Positions 44,304 to 50,310 of a DNA stretch of 50,310 nt are shown one piece after another. Origin of the DNA: an uncultured bacterium (GTDB lineage Bacteria; Bacteroidota; Bacteroidia; Bacteroidales; Rikenellaceae); the NCBI GenBank assembly GCA_905214725.1, contig CAJMNH010000013.1, forward strand, positions 1 to 50,310, written 5' to 3'. The notes under the pieces were generated by a model. It was not told where the DNA came from. It saw only the letters and a program-made list of their open reading frames with translations, and did no database searches. A program made the translations under genes and the position numbers. Within the stretch, counting starts at the first letter, position 1; each line of letters opens with the position of its first letter.

Positions 44304-45409
44304 TATTTCGGTGCTTTCTTATAGAGGTAAATGGCGATGAAACAGTAGATGATATTGGGCAGCCACATCGACAGCCCCGTAGGCAGCGTGCCGCTCTTGG
44401 CGAACTCCTCGAAGAAGCGCATCAGCAGGATGTACGAGAAGCAGAGACCCACGCCCAGCCCGATGTGCAGTCCCGTTCCGCCGCGCACCTTGCGCGACGA
44501 GAGCGAAACCCCGATGAGCGTCAGGATAAACGTCGAGATCGGATAGACATAGCGGGCGTGCCGTTCGACCTCGATAATGCGGATCGAATCCGAACCTTTC
44601 TGGCGCTGCTGTTCGAGGAAACGGTTCAGCTCGCCGATCTTCATCGTCTGAATCAGCTCGTTGATGCGACCCAGCTCGCTCACATCCAAATTGATGAGCG
44701 TATCCAGATCGCGATGCTGTTCGAAGCGCTCCATGCCCAGCGAATCGAATTCGCGGGTGATGTAACGCGACGCCCGCCAACGTTTGGTGGCGGGGTCGAT
44801 CTTGAGATCCGCCGCTTCGAGCGACGCGGTCATTTCATTGTTGCGGAAATGTTCGAGCGCCAGATACGCCGCCTGATTCGCCGTGGCCGAATATCCCCGG
44901 ATATAAGCGAAGACGCCCGGTTCGATCTGGCGGTAGATATGGCGGTTGACCGTCGCATGCTCGCGTACGCGTTTCTTGATGTATTTCATCTCGAAGGCGA
45001 CCGAAGCGCGCTGAGACACGGGGATCACCCACAGGTTGAGCGACAGCGACAGCGAGGCGATCAGCAGCGCGCCGATGAAATAGGGCCACATCAGCCGCCG
45101 GAACGACATGCCGCCCGACAGCATCGCCACGATCTCGGTCTGGTAGGCCATCTTCGAGGTAAAGAAGATGCAGGCGATGAAGGTGAACAGACCGCTGAAC
45201 TGGTTGATGAAGAAAGGGACGAAATTGAGGTAATAATCGAAGATGATGGCCTGCACGGGCGCCTTCATCTCGGTGAAGTCGTCGATCTTCTCGACATAGT
45301 CGAAGAGCACCACCACCACGATAATCATGGCGATGGCGAAAAGGTACGTTCCGATGAACTTTCGGATGATGTACCGGTCGAGGATTTTAATGCCGGGCCA
45401 AATCTTCAT
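44303..45409 (-). CDS. lptG: LptF/LptG-family lipopolysaccharide export permease
   Basis: Inner-membrane permease that helps extract LPS and pass it to the Lpt bridge. The 368-residue protein has the expected layout: N-terminal helix pair (YIIRKFIGTYLFAIAMIIVV; ...SGLFTFIACIFFTSKMAYQT), a conserved SGGMSFRRLMWPYF loop, a large periplasmic beta-jellyroll domain, and C-terminal helices ending in WLPNIIYCFIAIYLYKKAPK. The ATG at 45409 gives MKIWPGIKILDRYIIRKF, typical for the family; the longer frame runs into repeats. Whether it is LptF or LptG cannot be decided without its partner, which is elsewhere in the genome. It lies 148 bases downstream of tgt. Confidence 0.9.
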   Translation of the reverse strand: MKIWPGIKILDRYIIRKFIGTYLFAIAMIIVVVVLFDYVEKIDDFTEMKAPVQAIIFDYYLNFVPFFINQFSGLFTFIACIFFTSKMAYQTEIVAMLSGGMSFRRLMWPYFIGALLIASLSLSLNLWVIPVSQRASVAFEMKYIKKRVREHATVNRHIYRQIEPGVFAYIRGYSATANQAAYLALEHFRNNEMTASLEAADLKIDPATKRWRASRYITREFDSLGMERFEQHRDLDTLINLDVSELGRINELIQTMKIGELNRFLEQQRQKGSDSIRIIEVERHARYVYPISTFILTLIGVSLSSRKVRGGTGLHIGLGVGLCFSYILLMRFFEEFAKSGTLPTGLSMWLPNIIYCFIAIYLYKKAPK

Positions 45410-45411
45410 AG

Positions 45412-45555
45412 TTGACAATTGACAATTGACGATTGACAATTAGACCGAGCCCTCCCGAAAATTTCATCGGGACGACGGGTCGCCCTGTCAATCGATTCTG
45501 ATCATATCTTTGCGACAATTCCAATCGTTCGTTATTAATTGTTAATTGTCAATTC
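45412..45555. repeat. Short tandem TTGACAATTGAC-type repeats with inverted counterpart in the tgt-lptG gap
   Basis: The gap holds about four 7-9-base TTGACAA(T)-type units at 45412-45442 and an inverted block (TTAATTGTTAATTGTCAATT) at 45535-45554. Such repeats are frequent in Bacteroidales intergenic DNA. The two blocks could pair with each other in an RNA. A plus-strand TATCTTTG (45505-45512) also lies in the gap; it points against the genes and is treated as a finding. Confidence 0.6.
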
Positions 45556-45556
45556 G

Positions 45557-46684
45557 TTAGAGTCTGCGCCCCAGTTTCGCCACGGCGGCCTCCTTCCACT
45601 CCTTGAAATCGCCGGCGAGGATATGCTCGCGCGCAGCGGCGACCAGACGCAGGTAGAAGGCGATGTTATGCAGCGAAGCGATCTGGGCGGCCATCATCTC
45701 GCCGCACGCGACCAGATGGTGCAGATAAGCCTTCGAATAGCGGCGGTCGAAGGTCGTTCCTTCGGCGTCGACGGGCGAAAAGTCGTCCTCCCATTTCTTG
45801 TTGCGGATGTTGATCGTCCCTTCCCACGTGAAGAGCTGCCCGTTGCGGCCGTTGCGCGTGGGCATCACGCAGTCGAACATATCCACGCCCCGCTCGATCG
45901 CTTCGAGAATATTCGCCGGCGTGCCGACTCCCATCAGGTAACGGGGTCGGTCGGCGGGCAGGACGGCGTTGACCACCTCGATCATCTCGTACATCACCTC
46001 GGTGGGTTCGCCCACGGCCAGTCCGCCGATGGCATAGCCGTCGGCGTCGTATTGTTTGACGTTCTCCGCCGCACGGGCGCGCAGATCGGGATAGGTACAC
46101 CCCTGCACGATGGGAAACAACGCCTGATAATGGCCGTATCTGGGCTGCGTCCGCGCATAACGCTCGAAGCAGCGATCCAGCCACCGTTCGGTGAGCGCCA
46201 GCGATTTGGCGGCATACTCGCGCGGGGCGTCGCCGGGAGGGCACTCGTCGAAGGCCATCATGATGTCGGCGCCGATCGTCCGCTCGGTGTCGATGACGCT
46301 TTCGGGGGTGAACAGGTGCTTCGATCCGTCGATGTGCGAGCGGAAATGACACCCCTCCTCCTTCAACTTGCGGCAGTCGGCCAGCGAAAAGACCTGAAAG
46401 CCGCCCGAATCGGTCAGCATCGGTCCGTCCCATGTCGAGAAGCGGTGGACGCCGCCTGCCTCTTCGAGAATTTTCATTCCCGGACGCAGGTAAAGGTGGT
46501 AGGTATTGGCCAGAATGATCTCGGCCTTCGCTTCGTCGCGCACGTCGCGATGGAAGATCCCCTTGACTGCCGCCGCGGTTCCGACCGGCATGAAGATCGG
46601 CGTGCGGATCACGCCGTGGTCGGTCGTAATCTCCCCTGCGCGGGCTTTGGTGCGGGAATCGGTATGTCGGAGCGAAAATTGCAT
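45557..46684 (-). CDS. tgt: tRNA-guanine transglycosylase
   Basis: Exchanges guanine-34 of certain tRNAs for the queuosine precursor preQ1. The 375-residue protein has the catalytic SDSGGFQVFSL-type loop (MLTDSGGFQVFSLADCRKLK), PRYLMGVGTPANI and the nucleophile region GVDMFDCVMPTRNGRNGQLF. The C-terminal zinc site is altered: the usual C-x-C-x2-C ligands before SRAYLRHL are replaced by DAEGTTFDRRYSKAYLHHL, although HN of the last ligand remains. I chose the ATG at 46684 (46687 is equally possible) since the protein then begins MQFSLRHTDSRTKARAGEIT. Its promoter is at 46887-46894, giving a leader near 195 bases. First gene of the operon. Confidence 0.95.
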   Translation of the reverse strand: MQFSLRHTDSRTKARAGEITTDHGVIRTPIFMPVGTAAAVKGIFHRDVRDEAKAEIILANTYHLYLRPGMKILEEAGGVHRFSTWDGPMLTDSGGFQVFSLADCRKLKEEGCHFRSHIDGSKHLFTPESVIDTERTIGADIMMAFDECPPGDAPREYAAKSLALTERWLDRCFERYARTQPRYGHYQALFPIVQGCTYPDLRARAAENVKQYDADGYAIGGLAVGEPTEVMYEMIEVVNAVLPADRPRYLMGVGTPANILEAIERGVDMFDCVMPTRNGRNGQLFTWEGTINIRNKKWEDDFSPVDAEGTTFDRRYSKAYLHHLVACGEMMAAQIASLHNIAFYLRLVAAAREHILAGDFKEWKEAAVAKLGRRL

Positions 46685-46886
46685 CATAATCGTAGGGAAG
46701 CAATCGTTCCATGCACCGGCGTTTTCGATTCGGTCTTTCGTCCCCGACCGCTGTCGTTCACGGCCAGAGGCCGCGTTTACAGATCCGGCCCCGAGATTCC
46801 CCTCCTCCGAGGCGACTTCGGTCCGGCACCCGACGAAGCCGTAAAAATCCGACCGTCGGCACACCGAGCTGTGTAATTGCGTCGTA

Positions 46887-46894
46887 CAAAGGTA
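46887..46894 (-). promoter_or_regulatory. -7 box of the tgt operon
   Basis: Minus strand TACCTTTG, a perfect TAnnTTTG match. No clear -33 TTG was identified. It is the nearest consensus upstream of tgt. Confidence 0.6.
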
Positions 46895-46966
46895 CGAATT
46901 TTTGACGGTTTTCGTATGCCGGAAAAAGAAATCTTACCGTGTCGCGCCGATTCGCGATTGTTTTTG

Positions 46967-46974
46967 TATCTTTG
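46967..46974 (+). promoter_or_regulatory. -7 box of the glycosyltransferase-sigma-rsmG operon
   Basis: Plus strand TATCTTTG, a perfect match preceded by GATTGTTTT, with a leader of about 95 bases to the ATG at 47075. Three co-oriented genes that overlap or nearly touch follow. Confidence 0.7.
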
Positions 46975-47074
46975 CCAAGATAAAACCTCGGCTTAATCGT
47001 TAGATGGACGGAGCTTCGGCAAAACCGGGTAATCTCGTTTCCGCTCCCGACTCGTACGATCTTCGCAAACCATT

Positions 47075-48244
47075 ATGGAAGTCACTGAAATGACGCTTTG
47101 GGAAATCTTCATCGCCCACTACGGCTGGCAGGGCGCCGCATTGGCGGCGGTGCTCGTCGTGCTGCTGTGCGTGCAGCTCTGGTACTACCTCTTCGCCTAC
47201 GGACGCATTCCCGGCTACCGGAACAACCGCCGCCGGCAGGTGCTCGACGCCGAGCCGCCGCTGTCGGTCATCATCCCCATGTTTTCGGAAGATGCGTGTT
47301 TCATCGAGGAACGGCTGCCGCTGATGCTGGCGCAGGAGTACTCCGACTTCGAGGTGGTAATCGTCTACGTGGGGCGCGACAACGACTTCTTCGAAGACCT
47401 GCTGCGCATCCGGCAATCCTTCCCGCGCGTCACGGCAACCAAGATCGAGCAGGACGCCCGTTTCCCGATCTCGACCAAGATGGCGCTCAACGTGGGCATC
47501 AAATCGGCGCACTACGAACACCTGATACTCACTTCGACCGACGTGCGCCCGCTTTCGGACCGCTGGCTGGCGCTGATGGCCAAAGGATTCCTGCGCGGCG
47601 ACGTCGTCGTGGGCTACTGCGGACTGGAACGCAAAGCCGGTCCGGCCAACCGCTGGATGCGCACCGACCGCATGATGGAATCGGTGCAGTGGCTCGCCCG
47701 TGCAGTGGCGCGCCGGCCCTACCGCGGCATTCGCTACAACATCGGCTTTACCAAAAGTCTGTATTTCGATGCGAAGGGGTTCAATCATCTCAACATGAAC
47801 ATCGGCGAGGACGACCTTTTCCTGCAGCGCATTCTGCGCGACGACAACCTGAGCGTGGTGCTCTCTCCGCGCGCATCAGTCGTACAGAGCGTCTGGGGCG
47901 GTCTGGGCTGGTGGACGCGGCAGCGGCGTTTCTACGGCGCGGCATGGCGTTATTACCCGCTCGCCGCGCGCAATTTCATCCGCTGGGAACCGGGCAGCCG
48001 GCTGCTCTTTTTCCTCGCCGCCGCAACGGCGATGGCCGTCATGCCGCTCGAATACAAACTGGCAGCCGCACTTCTCGTCCTGCTGCGTTACGCCGTCGTC
48101 TTCACCTCGATCTGGCGCATCACCAAACGGCTCGGAGAGAAGGGGTTGCGCGGCGCTTATTTCATCTATGACCTGCTGAGCCCCTTCTATGAAATACTGG
48201 TGGCGCTGCTCTGTCTGCGCCGCGACGACCGCGTATGGAGATAG
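47075..48244 (+). CDS. Family 2 glycosyltransferase, membrane-anchored
   Basis: A 389-residue inverting glycosyltransferase. A hydrophobic segment near the start (GAALAAVLVVLLCVQLWYYL) anchors it. The GT-A core shows PPLSVIIPMFSEDACFIEER, a donor/metal region STDVRPLSDRW, an acidic base in IGEDDLFLQR and the loop WWTRQRRFYGAAWRYYP. Two or three hydrophobic segments follow at the C-terminus (RLLFFLAAATAMAVMPLEY). The substrate is unknown; surface polysaccharide or lipid glycosylation is usual. It overlaps the sigma-factor start by 10 bases, so the two are co-translated. An ATG at 47090 is an alternative start. Confidence 0.88.
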   Translation: MEVTEMTLWEIFIAHYGWQGAALAAVLVVLLCVQLWYYLFAYGRIPGYRNNRRRQVLDAEPPLSVIIPMFSEDACFIEERLPLMLAQEYSDFEVVIVYVGRDNDFFEDLLRIRQSFPRVTATKIEQDARFPISTKMALNVGIKSAHYEHLILTSTDVRPLSDRWLALMAKGFLRGDVVVGYCGLERKAGPANRWMRTDRMMESVQWLARAVARRPYRGIRYNIGFTKSLYFDAKGFNHLNMNIGEDDLFLQRILRDDNLSVVLSPRASVVQSVWGGLGWWTRQRRFYGAAWRYYPLAARNFIRWEPGSRLLFFLAAATAMAVMPLEYKLAAALLVLLRYAVVFTSIWRITKRLGEKGLRGAYFIYDLLSPFYEILVALLCLRRDDRVWR

Positions 48245-48798
48245 CCGACTACATCGTTGCCGACGACCGGCAGCTGACCCGACTGGTGCTCGACGGAGAC
48301 ACTGCGGCGTTCGAATACCTCTTCGACCGCTACCGCGACGCCATCCACCGGCTCTTCCTGCAACGCACGGGCAGCGCCGAGGATGCCGACGATCTGTTGC
48401 AGGAGACCTTCATCAAGGTCTATATGAACCTCCACCGTTACAGTCCCGAATACACCTTCGGACAGTGGCTCTACACCATCGCCCGCAACACCTTTATCGA
48501 TTACGTTCGCAAGCGGCAGGACGACCTCTCGATCGACGAGAAATTCTCGTCGCCCGTCTCGAACACCCCGACGCCCGAGGAGAGCGTCATCAATTCACAG
48601 CAGCGTCTTCAAATCGAACACTGCATCGCGCGGCTGCCCGAAAACTACCGCAAGCTGATCCGCATGCGCTTCTTCGACGAATACTCCTACGAGGAGATCG
48701 CCGTCAAGCTGTCGCTGCCGCTGGGGACGGTCAAGACGCAGATCCACCGCGCCCGCGAGCGCATGTGCCGGTTGATTCTTGCCAACGACAAGCAATAA
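48235..48798 (+). CDS. ECF RNA polymerase sigma factor
   Basis: A 187-residue sigma-70 family protein. Region 2 spans FEYLFDRYRDAIHRLFLQRT, DADDLLQETFIKVYMNLHRY and TFGQWLYTIARNTFIDYVRK; region 4 has a clear helix-turn-helix (SYEEIAVKLSLPLGTVKTQI) ending HRARERM. The linker between them is about 50 residues. There is no anti-sigma gene beside it, and the gene overlaps the glycosyltransferase and abuts rsmG. Such orphan ECF factors occur near glycan-related genes in Bacteroidetes. Its target promoters cannot be inferred. Confidence 0.93.
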   Translation: MEIADYIVADDRQLTRLVLDGDTAAFEYLFDRYRDAIHRLFLQRTGSAEDADDLLQETFIKVYMNLHRYSPEYTFGQWLYTIARNTFIDYVRKRQDDLSIDEKFSSPVSNTPTPEESVINSQQRLQIEHCIARLPENYRKLIRMRFFDEYSYEEIAVKLSLPLGTVKTQIHRARERMCRLILANDKQ

Positions 48799-48803
48799 CC
48801 GTC

Positions 48804-49424
48804 ATGGAACACCTTCTGAACTATTTCCCCGGCCTCACGCCGCGCCAACGCGAACAATTCGCCGCGCTCCAACCGCTCTACGCCGAGTGGAACGCCCGCA
48901 TCAACGTCGTCTCGCGCAAGGATTTCGACCAGCTCTACCTGCGCCACGTACTCCATTCGCTGGCGATCGCACGCGTCTGCGCGTTCGACGCCGGCGCGCG
49001 GGTGCTCGACGTCGGCTGCGGCGGCGGATTTCCCTCGGTGCCGCTGGCGATCCTCTTTCCCGAAGCGCGATTCACGGCCGTCGACTCGATCGGCAAGAAG
49101 ATCACGGTCGTGCGCGCCGTCGCCGATGCGGCAGGCATCGCCAATCTCGAAGCGCGCAACTGCCGCGCCGAGCAACTCTCGGAACGGTTCGACTATGTCG
49201 TCTCACGTGCCGTGACCGATATGGCGACCTTCGTGAATTGGGTCTGGCCCCTACTCCAACGCGGGCGGCGCGGCACGCTGCCCAACGGCATCCTCTATCT
49301 CAAAGGCGGCGATCTCGGGGAAGAACTGTCCCGCACCCGCCGACAGTGGACGGAATATCCGATCTCCGACTTTTTCGACGAAGCGTTCTTCGAAACGAAA
49401 AAGGTAGTCTACACAGCCCGCTGA
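48804..49424 (+). CDS. rsmG: 16S rRNA (guanine-527-N7) methyltransferase
   Basis: Methylates G527 in the 530 loop of 16S rRNA; loss gives low-level streptomycin resistance in other bacteria. The 206-residue protein starts MEHLLNYFPGLTPRQREQF and has WNARINVVSRKDFDQLYLRH, the AdoMet motif VLDVGCGGGFPSVPLAILFP and VDSIGKKITVVRAVADAAG. The following FDYVVSRAV motif is characteristic of the family. The ATG at 48804, five bases after the sigma stop, is the natural start; the longer frame from 48189 only overlaps the sigma gene. No abnormality is visible. Confidence 0.94.
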   Translation: MEHLLNYFPGLTPRQREQFAALQPLYAEWNARINVVSRKDFDQLYLRHVLHSLAIARVCAFDAGARVLDVGCGGGFPSVPLAILFPEARFTAVDSIGKKITVVRAVADAAGIANLEARNCRAEQLSERFDYVVSRAVTDMATFVNWVWPLLQRGRRGTLPNGILYLKGGDLGEELSRTRRQWTEYPISDFFDEAFFETKKVVYTAR

Positions 49425-49534
49425 TTTTCACCCGACCGTTCCCGCAAAGCGTAGTTGCGCTGCCGCCCGAATCGCCGTGTTCCTTCCCGACAACGGGGCC
49501 CTTTCAATCGCCACCTCAAAGGCGGTTTATGCCG

Positions 49535-50308
49535 TCAATCTGCAATACACTTCGACCGTTGCCGGATGATTTTCCCCGTCTGGGTTACGCCCTCGATCGT
49601 CACCTCGTAGTCCGCCGGTGCATCGGAGGTGTAGAACTCGACCGTAGCGCGTCCCTCTTCGTCGAGTCTGACGGCGGGATTCCAGTAGAGCGTCGTGCGG
49701 TAATCGAGGACAGTCGCAAGACGGCTTTTCTCGGTGGGATAAGCCGGAGCGTAAAACTCGGCGGGGGTTTGATAACCTAATGGGGTCTGCACGCTCATAT
49801 CGGGCAAAGCCGTCGCAGCATACGCCTCTGCCAGCGCCTTTCCTTTCTTCATCGTAATGGCGATAATGCCGCCTTTGAGATTCGTCCCCCAGTAGCTCGT
49901 CTGGTTGCGGTCGATCAGGTCGATTCGCGCCACCTGCTCGATCGGGTAATACAAGCAGTCGGGTACATTATCAAGATCATCAGTGTATTCGATTTGTTGT
50001 TTAACTCCTTTATTTTCCCTTTCGAAACGGGTGTTCAGATCATCTTTTCCTGTCTTTTCACTCCAAACATGAAAACTCGGTATCGCGATGTAACGCGTTG
50101 TTATTTTGTCGTTTTTATCCATTTTGCCCGATTTCCAGTTTGCGCTCTCTCCGACGACATCTTCCGTTTTACTCAGCATCGCGACCGTTTCCTCCAACCG
50201 CCCATCGACCATAAACGCAGGTTTGTGCCCTCTGTACAGTACGCGCCGCCCCATGACCTGCATTCCGGGCATCTTCTCGATAAAGTCGAGGATCGTACCT
50301 GCGCTTAC
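49535..50308 (-). CDS. TonB-plug-domain-containing protein, 3' part
   Basis: The frame is open to the right edge, so this is the C-terminal ~257 residues of a longer protein. It begins in a plug-like domain (VSAGTILDFIEKMPGMQVMG, PAFMVDGRLEE, YYPIEQVARIDLIDRNQTSY, LKGGIIAITMKKGK). It ends in a beta-sandwich-like region (LYWNPAVRLDEEGRATVEFY, APADYEVTIEGVTQTGKII). No beta-barrel follows. Bacteroidetes proteins with a plug domain and MG2 or carboxypeptidase-regulatory domains but no barrel are common; their job is unclear. It converges with rsmG, separated by 110 bases without an evident terminator. Confidence 0.75.
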   Translation of the reverse strand, partial: VSAGTILDFIEKMPGMQVMGRRVLYRGHKPAFMVDGRLEETVAMLSKTEDVVGESANWKSGKMDKNDKITTRYIAIPSFHVWSEKTGKDDLNTRFERENKGVKQQIEYTDDLDNVPDCLYYPIEQVARIDLIDRNQTSYWGTNLKGGIIAITMKKGKALAEAYAATALPDMSVQTPLGYQTPAEFYAPAYPTEKSRLATVLDYRTTLYWNPAVRLDEEGRATVEFYTSDAPADYEVTIEGVTQTGKIIRQRSKCIAD

Positions 50309-50310
50309 CT

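Larger units (their letters stand above)
46688..47074. other. Divergent promoter region between tgt and the glycosyltransferase gene
   Basis: Holds a minus-strand TACCTTTG for tgt and a plus-strand TATCTTTG for the glycosyltransferase. The ~195-base leader of tgt (46688-46886) contains no recognised riboswitch; a preQ1 aptamer was looked for and not found by eye. No small gene stands out. Confidence 0.6.

Noticed and set aside
46688..46886. preQ1 riboswitch in the tgt leader
   Set aside because: No pseudoknot-like aptamer with the A-rich tail could be found by eye.

Overview
The window reads as chromosome of a GC-rich gut Bacteroidales bacterium, most likely Alistipes or another member of the Rikenellaceae. 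The grounds are SusC/SusD pairs, BACON and GLUG surface lipoproteins, a DUF6377-type regulator, promoters with the Bacteroidetes -7 box TAnnTTTG, and a futalosine-pathway menaquinone gene (mqnE). No species can be named from sequence alone. No rRNA, tRNA, CRISPR array or intact transposase was seen.

Region 1 (1-9.4 kb) is defence-like. It holds the 3' end of an SF1 helicase with a C-terminal nuclease-like domain. Converging on it is a five-gene type I restriction-modification operon: hsdM, ORF, hsdS, ORF, hsdR. The two unnamed ORFs are AT-rich and each has one N-terminal membrane segment. Upstream of hsdM lies a decayed RhuM-Fic gene.

Region 2 (9.4-32.6 kb) is a large utilisation locus centred on phosphoester chemistry. 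One minus-strand operon of about 18.5 kb encodes a GlpT/UhpT-like transporter, SusC, SusD, a BACON-GLUG lipoprotein, a 45-residue acidic peptide, a second GLUG lipoprotein, a calcineurin-like phosphoesterase lipoprotein, a third GLUG protein and a second calcineurin-like phosphoesterase. A divergent plus-strand pair encodes an endonuclease/exonuclease/phosphatase-fold enzyme and an (alpha/alpha)6 glycosidase lipoprotein. Both directions start from promoters that share an extended element. A DUF6377 TPR sensor-regulator converges on the pair across a perfect bidirectional hairpin.

Region 3 (32.8-41.1 kb) starts with a second, shorter RhuM-Fic relic that matches the one at 8.3 kb, with an 82-bp dispersed repeat beside it. 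Small membrane proteins follow. Then comes a compact operon for a ubiquitin-like conjugation system: an E2-like protein with an N-terminal 49-residue tandem repeat, a JAMM peptidase, an E1-like ThiF protein and an overlapping membrane protein. This is the best candidate for an undescribed system. A phase-variable-looking BACON lipoprotein and a TonB-like protein lie upstream of it.

Region 4 (41.1-50.3 kb) is housekeeping: tgt, lptG-like permease, mqnE, PASTA protein and an RluD-type synthase on the minus strand; a glycosyltransferase, ECF sigma factor and rsmG on the plus strand; and the 3' end of a TonB-plug-like protein running off the right edge.
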